Source: Apostichopus japonicus
Lineage: Eukaryota > Echinodermata > Holothuroidea > Aspidochirotida > Stichopodidae
NCBI RefSeq assembly: GCF_037975245.1
Contig: NC_092562.1
Coordinates: forward strand, 7,727,001 to 7,791,000
Direction of reading: 5' to 3'
Length of the DNA stretch: 64,000 bases
Under the pieces are notes generated by a model. It worked only from the letters and a program-made list of their open reading frames with translations, was not told where the DNA came from and did not search any database. The position numbers and the translations under genes were made by a program. Below are positions 13,139-24,910 of the stretch, in pieces. The number at the start of each line of letters is the position of its first letter. The stretch's first letter is position 1.

Positions 13139-14697
13139 TACTGTTACAGAAATTTGACGTATAAGCCTAGCAGATTTCTTACTGTTAATTTGTTTCGTTC
13201 TGTATTGAGCTCGGACTGTTTACTATTCTTATTTTGATTTCCCCGTCTCGGGCCCCAGACCTTTAACCCTTTCTCTTTAGATCTAAGGAAGCTCACCGTG
13301 TTTTCCCAGCAGTGTAGACAGTTTTCCAAAACAAAGAGGAAGCCGCTTCCTGCGTGCGCGCGCTTCGGCATACATCAAAAACATAAAAGGGGGTCACCGA
13401 GTTCAGCTATTCAAGCTACTTGGTATAAAAAGGATTGGTTCATTGTTCGTAAGAGGCAGACGCCCAAAAGTTGTGAAAGTAGTCAGTTAGCGCTAAGTTG
13501 CAATCGTTTACTGCAATATTACTCATGTGTACTCTCTACACGGATCTCTACTGTGATACTTGTGTATCAAGGAACCGTTATTGTGTTTCCTGGCTCTACC
13601 TGGTGACCGGTGATTCTAGACATTTACTTGGTAATGATTTTCATTTGTTTTCTTTTATGTGTTAAGGGAACTTGGGAATAAGCCGTTAGTACCCGTCAAT
13701 GTTATATCGACCGTGTCAGTGAAGTGAACCAATTAAGGATAGTATATTTGTTTGTCTATCTATCTCGACCAAATATAATATTAAAGTTGCCAGAATTACT
13801 TGTGATGTAACCCTAAAATTTACAAGGCTGGAGCATTAACGTAGCTCAGAATTCAATGCGGTATATTGAGAAAGATTGACGTACAAGTACTGAAAAGTAA
13901 CCTAAGGCTGAAGCTCGACCATCTCCCTATTTTGTGAATATGTGTATTTAAGACCCGAGTTATACCTGGGTTTCAGTTTAAGCTCTCAGGATTTGCGAGA
14001 CACAGTGCAGCTCGCACTATTTGCGAGAAACAGCCCAGCTCGCAAGCTGCAAGACACAGCCCAGCTCGCAGGATTTGCAAGACACAGCCCAGCTCGCACT
14101 ATTTGCGAGACACAGCCCAACTCACACGGATTTGCGAGATACAGCACAGATCGCAAGCTGCGAGAGACATTCCAACTCGCACGGATTTGCGAGATACAGC
14201 ACAGATCGCAAGCTGCGAGAGACAGTCCAACTCGCACAGATTTGCGAGATACAGTATAGATCGCAAGCTGCGAGAAACATCCCAGCTCTGACTGATTTGC
14301 GAGATACAGCACAGATCGCAAGTAGCGGGAAACAGATCAGCTCGCAGGAATAACGACTTTTAGGGTTCGCTCGCATATTGCGAGTTATTGTCAGAACTCG
14401 CCGGCTGCGAGGGTTGGTCTACACTTGTATTTCTTTTGGTACTGCTTTACTTCCAATAGTGTTGTAAATGAGTTAAGCCATGTATTATGCCCAAAGATGT
14501 ATTGCTACCATTTAACTCATCTTAAAGCGTTTAAACATTGATTGGAGGATTAATTGATGTACTTCATTAACCATTGTAACAGGCGAAAGTGTTTTCTTTT
14601 TAACAAAGTTTTTAGACATTACTTGAACTCTTTGGCTGATTTTTCAAGACTGTGTTCCGACTTGACTGTATAGAATTCGGTCGGCGTTACAATACTT
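13139..14697. other. Non-satellite island between two satellite blocks
   Basis: About 1.56 kb of sequence without the 22-bp unit. Apart from the hairpin minisatellite at 13980-14415 I see no gene, RNA or domain. Open frames here are short and start in unrelated sequence. An 8-bp inverted match (CTGTTACA near 13140, TGTAACAG near 14575) lies near the edges but is too short to call an inserted element. Confidence 0.6.
13980..14415. repeat. Minisatellite of 26-29 bp hairpin units
   Basis: About 15 degenerate units alternate a small dyad (CTCGCA, 3-5 nt, TGCGAG) with a linker like ACACAGCCCAG. In the middle the array has a 55-bp dimer period (AGATCGCA at 14148 and 14203). Well-formed dyads include CTCGCACTATTTGCGAG near 14031 and CTCGCATATTGCGAG near 14370. 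Most open frames here are produced by the repeat. Confidence 0.85.
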
Positions 14698-16635
14698 AGG
14701 AATAAGCGGTACCGCACAATCGATTCAACGGTACCGCACATTCTATTGAACGGTACCGCACATTCTATTGAACGAATAAACGGTACTGCACATTCGATAT
14801 AACGGTACCGCCCATTCGATTGAACGGTATCGCACAATCGAATGTGCGTTACCGAACATTCTATTCAACGGTATTGCACATTCTAATTAACGCTATCCCA
14901 CATTCGCTTGAACAATACCGCACATTCGATTAAACGGTACGGCATATTCGATTGAACGGTACCTCACATTCGATTTAACGATACCACACATTCGAATGAA
15001 CGGTACCGCACATTCGATTGAGCTGTAACGAGCATTAGTTTGAACGGTACCGTACATTAGTTTGAACGGTACCGCAGATTCGAATATGCGATACCACACA
15101 ATCTTTTTAACAGTACCGCATATTCGATTAAACGGTACCGCGCATTCAATTGAGCGATTCTGCATATTCGAATCAACCGTACCGCACATTAGTTTGAACG
15201 GAACCGCACATTCGAGTGTGCGTTACCGCACATTAGTTTGAACGGAACCGCACATTCGAGTGTGCGTTACCACACATTCGATTGAACGGTACCGCACATT
15301 CGATTTAGCGATACCGCACATTCGATTTAACGGTACTGCACATTCCATTTAACGGGACTGCACGTTCGATTGAATCTTACCGCACATTCGATTTAGCGAT
15401 ACCACACATTCGAAAGAACGGTACCGCACATTCGAATGTGCGGCACCGCACATTCGATTTATCGGTACCGCACATTCTATTTAACGGTACCGCACATTCG
15501 ATTGAGCAGTTCCGCACATTCGATTCAACGGTATCGCCAGTAGTTTGAACGGTACCGCAGATTCGATTTAACGGTACCGCACATTTCACTGTACCACACA
15601 TCCTAATTACGGTACCGCACATTATATTCAACGGTACCGCTGATTAGTTTGAACGGTACCGTACATTCGATTAAACTGTTCCGCACATGTTATTTAACGG
15701 TACCTCACATTTTATTTAACGGTACCGCAAATTCGATTAAACGGTATCGCACATTCGATTTAACGATGCCGCCCATTCTATTTAACGGTACTGCACATTC
15801 GATTGAACGGTACCAGACCTTGGATTGAACTGTACCGCACATACGATTTAACGTTACCACACATTAAATTTATCGGTACCGCACATTCCATTTAGCGATA
15901 CCACACATTCGAATGAACGGTACCGCACATATGATTTAACGGTACCGCACATTCTATCTATAACGAAAACACACATTTGATTTAACGGTACCGCATATTC
16001 TATTTAACCATAGCGCACATTCGAAAGTGCGGTACCGCACATTCGATTGATCGGTACAGCACATTCAGGTTATCGGTATACTGCACATTCAATTGAACGG
16101 TATCGAACAATAAAATGTGCGTTGCGCACATTCGATTCAACGGTACCGCACATTAGTTTGAACAGTACAGCACCTTCGAATGTGCGGTGCCGCACATTTG
16201 ATTAACGGCACCGCACATTTGATGTATCGGTTCCGCACATTCGATTTAACGGTACTGCATTGTAGTACGGTACTGATTAACGGAACCGCACATACGAATA
16301 AACGGTACCGCACATTCCATTAAACGGTAACACATTCGAAAGAGCGTTACCGCCCATTCGCTTTAACGGTCCCGCACATTCGATTTAACGGTACCGCACA
16401 TTTGATTTTGAATCGAATGTTCGGTAAAGTTCAGTCGAATACGTGGTACCGTTTAATCGAAGGTGCGGTTACGTTGAATCGATTGCGCGGAACCGTTGAA
16501 TCGAATGCGCGGTACCGTTCAATCGAATGCACGGTACTGTGTAGTCGAATGCGGGGTACTGCTAGATCGAATGCGCAGTACCTGTCAATCCAATGCGCGT
16601 TACCGTTGAATCGAAAGCGCGGTACCGTTGAATCC
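14698..16635. repeat. Diverged 22-bp satellite, subfamily B, with orientation switches
   Basis: The 22-bp satellite resumes with the B-type junction (GATTGAACGG or TTTAACGG) and high divergence. Units often meet as inverted dimers centred on GGTACC, for example GTGCGGTACCGCAC near 16027. From about 16410 to 16635 the units run in the opposite orientation (CGGTACCGTTGAATCGAATG). This looks like the older edge of the array. Confidence 0.9.
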
Positions 16636-16915
16636 TTAAATTAATCTAGACAATTGCGAAATACGACGGAAAACTCCTAACAGCACCGCTGTATGTACAA
16701 CTGAGAACACCCTTTTGAACGCAATGTATTTGCGAAAGTAGCCACCTTAGTCGACTTGCTATAGGCTATGAGATTTCGTTCGCGAAATTTTATATGATTC
16801 TACGGAAGCTCACAAGTCATTTCCAATTGCCAACAGCCTCCTATTTCTTATGAGGCGTAATGCAAGTATTATTTACTAGGCTGGTCGGTGGGAGATAATT
16901 AGGTAGATATGAAAC

Positions 16916-17292
16916 AAGGTTTCCACAATTTGCCCTCTGGTGACTCCAAATGACCTTTGATCTCCTTTTGGTACCGAACGTTTCACAACTACGTACTAAA
17001 TATGAAGTTGGTCCAAGTTTCTCTTTTTGAGATATCGTGTTTACAAGGTTTTTACTATTTGGCCCCTGGTGACTCCAAATGACCTTTGACCTTTTTGTAC
17101 CGAACTTTTTCACAACTACATACTGAATATGAGATTGGTTCAATTTTCTCTTTTTGAGATACCGTGTTTACAATGTTTTCACTATTTGGCCCCTGGTGAC
17201 CCAAAATGACCTTTGACCTCCCCAAAAACCATACGGTTCTTCTATTCAATATGTTACTCATATAAACCAAATATGACATTGGTCCAAGCTTC
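16916..17292. repeat. About 128-bp tandem repeat with TGACCTTTGACCT motifs
   Basis: Three units begin near 16918, 17047 and 17174, with the shared blocks GGCCCCTGGTGACTCC, TGACCTTTGACCT and TTTGAGATATCGTGTTTACA. The third is interrupted by the hAT element at 17300 and its end resumes at 23703 (CCTTCTTGAGATATCGTG). It belongs to the AGGTCA-rich repeats also seen in the introns downstream. Confidence 0.8.
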
Positions 17293-17797
17293 CCTTCTTG
17301 CAGTGGCGTAGCCAGACTTTTCCATCTGGGGGGCAAAGGGGGGGGGGGGGCGAAGGGTCTGATTGGTGGGGCAGACTAAGCTAGTACAAAAGACATACCA
17401 AACAGTTTGCATGACAAACTGTGGCAAATCGGGTATTGTGTCAGCAATGTAGGGTACAGATGGTCACTCTAGTGAGCTGACGTTTTATGTTATTTCCACA
17501 TAGGTATTATTAACGATAAAACAGATCACTGAAAAAGTCATCGATAATTCTCTTTAAAAATCTGAATAGACTATGCTCTTTCTGTCAGTATTCAAAGATG
17601 ATCAGCATGATATCTGACTTACCTGGGAGTGTAACCACCCCCCCCCACCCAATCAACAAAAGATGTTATCATTCCCCCTTCGGGCCCTTCTTTTGCACTT
17701 TCTAGGGCTCACTCAAACAGTCTAGCGAAGGTTAATTCGCCTATTCTGATGACTGTCTGCGAACTTATCGACGAATTTCGCGCCCTATTACTAAGGT

Positions 17798-18325
17798 TGT
17801 AGAGGACTTCACTTTTCTTAAATCGGAAGTGCGCCCTCATTTTTATAAGATTAATTACGATCGATAATCACTCCATCAATGTCATGACTAATTCTAGGTC
17901 AAGAGACATTGGTTTCGATAAAACAATGGATGGTTTTATTCCGACGAACGATAAGCGAAATCTTTCACACAACGATAGATTGTATAGAGCTTTTTACGAC
18001 TAACGACTACGACTTGGATTACGATATTCAACGGATCGACAACGCTTATACTTACGACGAAATTACGCTTAAACGGAAAACTTTTATTGTTTTTCCCTAC
18101 TTTTATTCAATATCAAATCGGATACGTGTTGCCCCCGCTTCCGGGCGAATTGTTTTTATGGATTAGGATTTTGATAGCGGAATTTGTGTTGGATTTTTAA
18201 TTGGATCCTGTCTGTAGTATTCGTACGAGACGGCGACCTAGCGCAAATAGGACTGTAGTGTTTGAGGTGAGTGACGTACTTTTATATTTCATATAATTTA
18301 CCGCCTAATAATACCTAGCGTCCAA
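17798..18325 (+). repeat. 5' LTR of the gypsy element
   Basis: Begins TGTAGAGGACTTC and ends GCGTCCAA; I found no difference from the 3' copy by eye. The end was placed from the 5-bp target duplication, so it is AA rather than the usual CA and could be off by one or two bases. An 85-codon open frame inside (17909-18166) recurs in the other LTR and resembles nothing I know. Confidence 0.92.
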
Positions 18326-18327
18326 AG

Positions 18328-18345
18328 TGGTGACCCCGACGTGAT
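18328..18345 (+). promoter_or_regulatory. Primer-binding site (tRNA-Trp type)
   Basis: TGGTGACCCCGACGTGAT lies two bases after the 5' LTR. It is complementary to the conserved 3' end of animal tRNA-Trp including CCA (as I recall that tRNA), and would prime minus-strand synthesis. Confidence 0.8.
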
Positions 18346-18439
18346 TCAGCTAGGTTGCCTTGAATACTTCCCATGTACTAAAAATCGCATAATTTTTTAC
18401 TACTGTTTTTCGCATTGGAATAATATAATACTGTACATC

Positions 18440-19267
18440 ATGGATCCAGAAAATTCCCACGAAACACAACAATCGCTATCCGCAGTTAGTATTAAATTAC
18501 CTCCGTACTGGCCCAATGACCCAATTATCTGGTTCGCACAGGTTGAGGCGCAATTCTTAACGAGGAGAGTTACTAACGAGGATACAAAATATTCCTACGT
18601 GATATCGTCCCTACAACCGGAAATAGCCCAGGAAGTACGCGACTTGCTCATAAGTAAGCCAAGCGACCAACCCTATAAAAAACTAAAGGAGGAGTTGATT
18701 AAGCGAACAACGGCTTCGGAGCAAAAACGGCTCCACCAGTTGTTAATTTCTGAAGAATTGGGGGATCGAAAACCCACGCAACTGTTGTGCAAAATGCATC
18801 AGCTGCTAGGTACAAACACCCTTCATGCGAACATTTTGAAACAACTTTTTGTTCAGCGACTACCATCGAGCGCCCAACTAATTCTGGCGTCAATGAGCGA
18901 CACAACATCGATAGAAACCGTAGCCGAATTAGCCGATAAAATCATGGAAGTAACTCCTGCATATCCTCCCATCGCTGCCATACAAACATCCCAGGCCCAG
19001 GCACAAAAATCAGAAGTGCAACAACTAAGTGAACAAGTCCGTGAACTCACTGCCCAAATTGCTTCACTAAAGTCAGAGGTCAGGGAGCGCAGTCGAAGCC
19101 GATCTCGAAGCCGACAAAGATTCAATTCCCAGTCAAATAATACCAGTAACGTCGACAGTGATATTTGTTGGTATCATCAATCATTTGGTGATAAGGCCAG
19201 GAAATGTAGAGCGCCATGCAAGTATCCAAGCAATTTCAAGCCGGAAAACGAACAGGCCAGCGTGTAA
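18440..19267 (+). CDS. gag: Gag polyprotein of the gypsy element
   Basis: A 275-residue structural protein of the virus-like particle. The frame is open from 18341, but the first ATG is at 18440 ([10 protein letters not shown]), about 110 bases after the primer site. The N-terminal half has the [16 protein letters not shown] capsid-like start common to metazoan Ty3/gypsy Gags. A coiled-coil-like stretch follows (about residues 190-215), then an RS-rich basic run ([11 protein letters not shown]), then a nucleocapsid finger with C243, H246, C256 and C260 instead of the usual CCHC knuckle. It overlaps pol by 52 bases (58 counting from where the pol frame opens at 19210) in the other frame. Confidence 0.9.
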   Translation: MDPENSHETQQSLSAVSIKLPPYWPNDPIIWFAQVEAQFLTRRVTNEDTKYSYVISSLQPEIAQEVRDLLISKPSDQPYKKLKEELIKRTTASEQKRLHQLLISEELGDRKPTQLLCKMHQLLGTNTLHANILKQLFVQRLPSSAQLILASMSDTTSIETVAELADKIMEVTPAYPPIAAIQTSQAQAQKSEVQQLSEQVRELTAQIASLKSEVRERSRSRSRSRQRFNSQSNNTSNVDSDICWYHQSFGDKARKCRAPCKYPSNFKPENEQASV

Positions 19268-22200
19268 CGGTGGCGAGCGTTGGCCAAAATCGAAGCCGCC
19301 TGTTTTACATACGTGACAGAACCACCACGAAACGTTTTCTCATTGATACAGGGGCAGCGGTCAGTGTGGTACCCCCCGTACGTTGTGACCTATATAATCG
19401 CGGAAAGGGGCCATATCTTCAAGCGGCAAATCGGACCAAAATAGACACTTTCGGGCACAAGTCACTAACACTCAATATTGGTTTGCGAAGGAACTTTCCG
19501 TGGGTTTTTGTGATCGCCGACGTGGAAACTGCTATTCTCGGTTGTGATTTCTTACGATATTTTGGATTACTTGTCGATATTCGAAATAATACACTTATCG
19601 ACAGGTTAACCAATCTGACTATTGAAGGCATCTCAACCGAAGAAACGTCCCTTTGTCCTATGTTTGCCACAACACCTAACGATTCACCTTATCATGCTCT
19701 ATTAAAGGAATTCCCAGAAATTTTGCGGGTAACTTTTGAAGAAACACAGGTGAAACATTCGGTTACGCACTATATCAACACGATCGGAGCACCCGTTTTT
19801 TCTCGCACACGTCGTCTACCGCCCAACAAGCTAACTATCGCTCGACAAGAATTTGACCACATGCTGCAACTTGGGATCGTCCGACAATCTAACAGCAATT
19901 GGTCATCCCCTCTACACATGGTGCCCAAAAAGAACGGAGATTGGAGGCCATGTGGCGATTATCGAGCGCTAAACAACGTTACCATTCCAGACCGCTACCC
20001 TATTCCACACATTCACGATTTCTCAACTTCACTGTCGGGAACATCAATTTATTCCAAAATTGATCTAGTGCGAGCCTACCATCAAATCCCAGTGGAAGAC
20101 TCCGATATTTGCAAAACGGCCATCACAACCCCATTCGGCCTCTTCGAATTCAAACGAATGCCGTTTGGACTCCGCAATGCCGCCCAGACGTTCCAACGCT
20201 TCATGGACGAGGTAACGCGCGGTTTGCCATTTTGCTACACTTACATTGATGACGTACTCGTGGCCAGCAAATCCCCAGAGGAACATACCCGTCACCTTAA
20301 ACAGCTGTTTGCCAGACTCGCAGATTACGGAGTGGTGATCAATCCAACTAAGTGTCAGTTCGGTGTTCCAGAACTCGAATTTCTTGGACACAAATTGAGC
20401 TCCAAAGGAATATCACCTCTCCCGGAGAAAGTGCAAGCCATAGCCGAATTTCCGAAGCCAAATTCGTTACGCAAACTTCGAGAATATCTTGGACTTATCA
20501 ACTTTTATAGGAGATTCATCCCGGGATGTTCCAGTATTTTACTCCCGTTAACAGACTTATTAGCGGGAAAGAAGCCCAAGTCAGCACCGATTGACTGGAA
20601 TGACGAAGCATCCGAATCATTCGAGGAGAGCAAACGAGCGCTCGCCAACGCAACTCTCCTTACGCATCCCGACTCATCCAAACCCCTTTCATTAATGGTG
20701 GACGCCTCGGATAAAGCCTTAGGAGGCGTGTTACAGCAAAATATTGAAGGAGTTTGGCATCCAATCTCGTTTTTCTCCCGAAAACTAAGCGAGACAGAAT
20801 CGCGATACAGTGCATTTGGTCGTGAACTACTAGCAATATACTCGGCAATACGTCATTTCCGTCATATACTAGAGGGACGACAATTCTTCATTCTCACCGA
20901 CCACAAACCACTAACATACGCTTTAAAAACTAGTACCGACCGCTACTCACCGAGAGAGATAAGGCATCTGGATTTCGTTTCCCAGTTCACGGCGGATATT
21001 CGCCACGTCAGTGGAAAGGACAATGTCGTCGCAGACGCACTGTCTCGTTTAGGCGTTAACGCATTCCGTCAAGGTTTGCCCGCATCTACCCTGATCGACT
21101 TTGCTCAAATCGCTGCAAAACAACAGAATGACATTCAGCTTCAAGAATTGAAGGACTCCACTGTCATGAACTTTCAGGAGATTCCGCTCCCATCATCACC
21201 TGGCACGATATGGTGTGATATGTCAACCGGTTCACCTCGACCGTTTATACCAAAGGTGTTTCGGAAAGACATTTTTAATTCACTTCACTCCATGTCGCAT
21301 CCTGGAATCAGAGCAACACGGAAACTTATCACGGACCGTTTCGTGTGGCCCAACATAAACAAAGACGTCAGGTCATGGGCTAAATCCTGTGAGTCCTGCC
21401 AACGCGCCAAAGTGCACCGACACACGACGACGCCACTTGGTACTTTTGCTGTCCCCGATGCTCGTTTCGAACACATTCATTTGGACATTGTGGGCCCACT
21501 CCCACCGTCAAGAGGATACAAATACCTCCTCACCGTTATCGACCGCTTCACTCGTTGGCCGGAAGCAATCTGTATTCCAGATATCACTGCCCAGACTGTA
21601 GCTGAAGCATTTGTCAGCAGATGGATTTCCATTTTCGGTGTGCCCTCGACTATAACGACGGATAGAGGCGCTCAATTCGAATCTGCTCTGTTCAAACAAC
21701 TTTCCGCTCTTCTCGGCAGCAAACGAATACGTACGACTGCGTATCACCCGATATCCAACGGGCTTGTGGAACGCTTCCATAGGCATCTCAAATCATCCAT
21801 CAAAGCTCAACGCGATCCTTCCAAGTGGGCCGAGGTTTTGCCACTTGTTTTGTTAAGCATACGTACAACGCTAAAAGCCGACCTCGGGTGCAGTGCAGCG
21901 GAATTAGTTTTCGGTACTACTCTTCGCGTGCCATGTCAACTGGTATCTCCTGTTCCTGACGTGAAAGAACTTGACCCTACAATTTTCGTCGACCGCCTGA
22001 AACGTCAGATGGCCGATTTAAAACGAACCGACACCAGGCCAAATCAACGACATGCGCAGCAGTCCGACGATCTTCAGCACTGCACACACGTTTGGGTTAG
22101 AGTCGATTCAGTGAAACGTCCACTGCAACCTCCGTACCGAGGGCCTTTCCGTGTCATTTCCAGGGGGGACAAAACATTTGTATTGGACATCAATTGCAAA

Positions 22201-22584
22201 CACGACACAGTGTCGATTGACAGGTTAAGGTCGCGTATGCTGAAGACGATGAACTTGTGGAACCGACCGAACCACTTACTTTGCCCACGCCCTCTTTCGA
22301 GAACGACGAACTTTCAACCAAGACACGCCACTCTGACGATACGCCCACCGGACTCATACAGCCTGACCACAAGCCAAAGACCGTTACGCGATCAGGTAGG
22401 CGGGTTCATTGGCCAGTGCGATATAGGTGAAGAACTGTGTACATATATGTTTTATATTACGTTTTGTTTTTCTTATCGATCACTCTTTTTCGCGAGTGAT
22501 CTGGAAGGGGGCTATGTAGAGGACTTCACTTTTCTTAAATCGGAAGTGCGCCCTCATTTTTATAAGATTAATTACGATCGATAA
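19216..22584 (+). CDS. pol: Pol polyprotein: protease, reverse transcriptase, RNase H, integrase
   Basis: One open frame of 1122 codons in the -1 frame relative to gag. The frame opens at 19210 after a stop; 19216 is the first ATG, but expression may instead be by frameshift from gag. Visible parts: aspartic protease DTG at 44-46; reverse transcriptase with YIDD at 343-346; RNase H beginning near the [11 protein letters not shown] motif; integrase zinc finger H691, H695, C725, C728; integrase catalytic D757, D816, E852 (D,D-35-E). All key residues are present, so the protein may be functional. The last 23 residues and the stop are encoded inside the 3' LTR. I see no chromodomain and no envelope gene. 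Confidence 0.94.
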   Translation: MQVSKQFQAGKRTGQRVTVASVGQNRSRLFYIRDRTTTKRFLIDTGAAVSVVPPVRCDLYNRGKGPYLQAANRTKIDTFGHKSLTLNIGLRRNFPWVFVIADVETAILGCDFLRYFGLLVDIRNNTLIDRLTNLTIEGISTEETSLCPMFATTPNDSPYHALLKEFPEILRVTFEETQVKHSVTHYINTIGAPVFSRTRRLPPNKLTIARQEFDHMLQLGIVRQSNSNWSSPLHMVPKKNGDWRPCGDYRALNNVTIPDRYPIPHIHDFSTSLSGTSIYSKIDLVRAYHQIPVEDSDICKTAITTPFGLFEFKRMPFGLRNAAQTFQRFMDEVTRGLPFCYTYIDDVLVASKSPEEHTRHLKQLFARLADYGVVINPTKCQFGVPELEFLGHKLSSKGISPLPEKVQAIAEFPKPNSLRKLREYLGLINFYRRFIPGCSSILLPLTDLLAGKKPKSAPIDWNDEASESFEESKRALANATLLTHPDSSKPLSLMVDASDKALGGVLQQNIEGVWHPISFFSRKLSETESRYSAFGRELLAIYSAIRHFRHILEGRQFFILTDHKPLTYALKTSTDRYSPREIRHLDFVSQFTADIRHVSGKDNVVADALSRLGVNAFRQGLPASTLIDFAQIAAKQQNDIQLQELKDSTVMNFQEIPLPSSPGTIWCDMSTGSPRPFIPKVFRKDIFNSLHSMSHPGIRATRKLITDRFVWPNINKDVRSWAKSCESCQRAKVHRHTTTPLGTFAVPDARFEHIHLDIVGPLPPSRGYKYLLTVIDRFTRWPEAICIPDITAQTVAEAFVSRWISIFGVPSTITTDRGAQFESALFKQLSALLGSKRIRTTAYHPISNGLVERFHRHLKSSIKAQRDPSKWAEVLPLVLLSIRTTLKADLGCSAAELVFGTTLRVPCQLVSPVPDVKELDPTIFVDRLKRQMADLKRTDTRPNQRHAQQSDDLQHCTHVWVRVDSVKRPLQPPYRGPFRVISRGDKTFVLDINCKHDTVSIDRLRSRMLKTMNLWNRPNHLLCPRPLSRTTNFQPRHATLTIRPPDSYSLTTSQRPLRDQVGGFIGQCDIGEELCTYMFYITFCFSYRSLFFASDLEGGYVEDFTFLKSEVRPHFYKINYDR
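22503..22511 (+). promoter_or_regulatory. Polypurine tract
   Basis: GGAAGGGGG lies three bases before the 3' LTR and would be the plus-strand primer. It falls inside the pol reading frame. Confidence 0.8.
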
Positions 22585-23042
22585 TCACTCCATCAATGTC
22601 ATGACTAATTCTAGGTCAAGAGACATTGGTTTCGATAAAACAATGGATGGTTTTATTCCGACGAACGATAAGCGAAATCTTTCACACAACGATAGATTGT
22701 ATAGAGCTTTTTACGACTAACGACTACGACTTGGATTACGATATTCAACGGATCGACAACGCTTATACTTACGACGAAATTACGCTTAAACGGAAAACTT
22801 TTATTGTTTTTCCCTACTTTTATTCAATATCAAATCGGATACGTGTTGCCCCCGCTTCCGGGCGAATTGTTTTTATGGATTAGGATTTTGATAGCGGAAT
22901 TTGTGTTGGATTTTTAATTGGATCCTGTCTGTAGTATTCGTACGAGACGGCGACCTAGCGCAAATAGGACTGTAGTGTTTGAGGTGAGTGACGTACTTTT
23001 ATATTTCATATAATTTACCGCCTAATAATACCTAGCGTCCAA
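22515..23042 (+). repeat. 3' LTR of the gypsy element
   Basis: 528 bp, matching the 5' LTR throughout by eye. It is followed by the AAGGT target duplication at 23043-23047 and then the second half of the hAT element. The pol stop codon lies at 22582-22584 within it. Confidence 0.92.
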
Positions 23043-23710
23043 AAGGTGACCATATTTTCGTGACTGAAATCGGGGACATTTATTGCGTGACTGATATATA
23101 TGTATATAGACTACTAGGCTGTTCTGTGTATACCTAACCAAAGAAACACATCGCGATTGGTCGCGTAGGCGTAGCAAAACATGTTGTAAGTTTCAGTCAA
23201 AATGCAAATTGTTTCTAAATACTGTGATATTCATTCTGCCATACACGTCACTCACGTGTGAATCATTTCGGAACACAATCCAGGGATCAGGGATAACATT
23301 GTGAACATAAACTGAACGTAGCCTCCGCTTGTGAGTGCCGCGGAGACCGTTTAATTAAATTGCCAGCCCGTTTCCACATATGACAATACAGAGACAGTGG
23401 CGTTTTTTGCGCTGCTGCTTGGGTCAAATTCTTTTTCAAGGCAATGTTCCCATGGACGTGATTTTTATTTTGGCCACCCAATTTCGCAGATAGAGAATTA
23501 GGTAAAAGGTAAAGAATAAAAATTGCATAAAAACCATGTTAATATGCACATAGGCGCAGCACCATATTTAGTGTGCATTCAAGTTTTTTTTCACAGTCAA
23601 TAACTCCATTTGGGGGGGGGGGCAAGTGGGGGGGGCGAGCATTTCAACTGGGGGGCTCCCGCCCCCTGCCCCCCCCCCCCCCCCCCGCTGGCTACGCCAC
23701 TGCCTTCTTG

Positions 23711-24910
23711 AGATATCGTGTTTACAAGCGAGGCATCACACGTACGCACTCTCCGTCAGCATTACTGCATAGGTAACGGTAATCATTGAAACCAATAATT
23801 ATGATTGTAACTTGGGACTGCATAAGGTCATGCGTATAAAAGTAGAAGGTATTTAGTTTTTTTTTTAAATATTAAATATTGGTAAAAGTACGACTTTTGA
23901 CTTCCTGCGCAACGGGTTATTAACCCATTACATTGGAGGTGGCTTTATGCTACGAAAGACAGGAATTATGAAAGTTCATCATAAGCTTCCGTACCGTACT
24001 TATCGGGCGGAGTCAATTTTGGTTGGGCGTTACATTTGTCATGTTATTATCTCGAGGAAAAGGAAGCTGTAACCCTTGATGACCCCTGATATGGCACTTC
24101 ACGGCAGGTCAGAACGGAAAATGGTATCTCCAATGTAAATGAACTGCGCACCATTCGTACTGTAAAAGTTAGGTTACAGTCGCTGCACGTACACACTGCA
24201 GAGTAGGTCTGAACATACTATTTAGGGAAGTTCCTCCTATACTAAGACCGAAATTTGGCATTCTTCTGGTTCATTCAACAAACAAATTTTACTGCTGGAG
24301 CACATGGATGATCAGGTTTGAAAATGATGTGAGTGTTCTTTGACAGAGTCTTTCGAATCGGTAAGTGAACACGGAAGCGTTTGCACTGTCACAATAGCCT
24401 ACTGTAGCCTAATATTAAATAATACTAGCCAATGCTCAGCCTAATGTTAAGTTAGGCCAATGACTTATCGTGATTTTAAACAAGGATTACATTTTAATTT
24501 TGATAAGGAATAGAATTACCTGAGTGAAGTGTCGAAAATTAACTACAAAATACTCGTTTCGTAGCAACCTTCATGACAGTAACGATAAGGTGTCATGAAT
24601 TAAGTCATGTATTGAAAATATTTGAATAAAAATTTGAAGTCATGTGCAAAGTCATAGCTGATGATATATCTAGATTATATCTCCAAGATCAACGTGTTTG
24701 TTGAAGGAGTGACCAGGCTAGAACAAAGCTTGTCCCAAATTTCTAGGTACAATGGTGTGTTGTTGCTTTTTTTTCTAGAGGGGAGGGAGTGTTTCAAAGA
24801 AGAGATTCAAAGTTGCAGGTTTATCAATTCAAGTTACAATTTTCCCAATCATTGACTGCACTCTACGTTATAGCTTTAAATACTTAAACTTTAGCAAATT
24901 TTATTTTCAG
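23711..24910 (+). other. Upstream region of the ZYG11-family gene with possible 5' UTR intron
   Basis: About 1.2 kb with no coding potential or known repeat. CG/GTAAGT at 24360/24361 is a strong candidate splice donor, and TTATTTTCAG at 24901-24910 is a clear acceptor just before the start-codon exon. I infer a non-coding first exon ending at 24360 and an intron at 24361-24910. No convincing TATA box or initiator was found. Confidence 0.45.

Larger units (their letters stand above)
17798..23042 (+). mobile_element. Complete Ty3/gypsy LTR retrotransposon, CsRn1-like
   Basis: A 5245-bp element with two 528-bp LTRs that read the same, a 5-bp target duplication AAGGT (17793-17797, 23043-23047), a primer-binding site, open gag and pol frames and a polypurine tract. 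Domain order is Gag, protease, reverse transcriptase, RNase H, integrase, which is the Ty3/gypsy order; no envelope frame is present. Two traits point to the CsRn1 group: an unusual C-x2-H...C...C Gag finger and a primer site matching tRNA-Trp. Identical LTRs and open frames imply a very recent insertion, here into a hAT element. Confidence 0.93.
17301..23702. mobile_element. Non-autonomous hAT-type DNA transposon, interrupted by an LTR element
   Basis: The ends are perfect 15-bp terminal inverted repeats, CAGTGGCGTAGCCAG at 17301-17315 and its complement at 23688-23702. They are flanked by the 8-bp direct repeat CCTTCTTG (17293-17300 and 23703-23710), the target-site size typical of hAT transposons. 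Without the nested LTR element the hAT copy is about 1.15 kb and encodes no transposase I can see; it has long G and C runs just inside both ends. The flanking tandem-repeat monomer is continuous across the insertion, which confirms the boundaries. Confidence 0.88.

Noticed and set aside
13942-14376. Open frames of 60-111 codons on both strands
   Set aside because: Produced by the 26-29 bp hairpin minisatellite; several frames translate the same repeat.
13139-14582. Possible transposon bounded by CTGTTACA/TGTAACAG
   Set aside because: Only 8 bp of inverted match, no target duplication, and the ends do not meet the satellite edges exactly.
17909-18166. 85-codon frame in each LTR (also 22626-22883)
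   Set aside because: No recognisable protein; it lies across the LTR and its duplication merely reflects LTR identity.
18341-18439. Upstream extension of gag
   Set aside because: Begins with GTG inside the primer-binding site; the first ATG is at 18440.
22190-22584. Envelope gene of the gypsy element
   Set aside because: No frame separate from pol, no signal peptide or transmembrane protein between integrase and the LTR.
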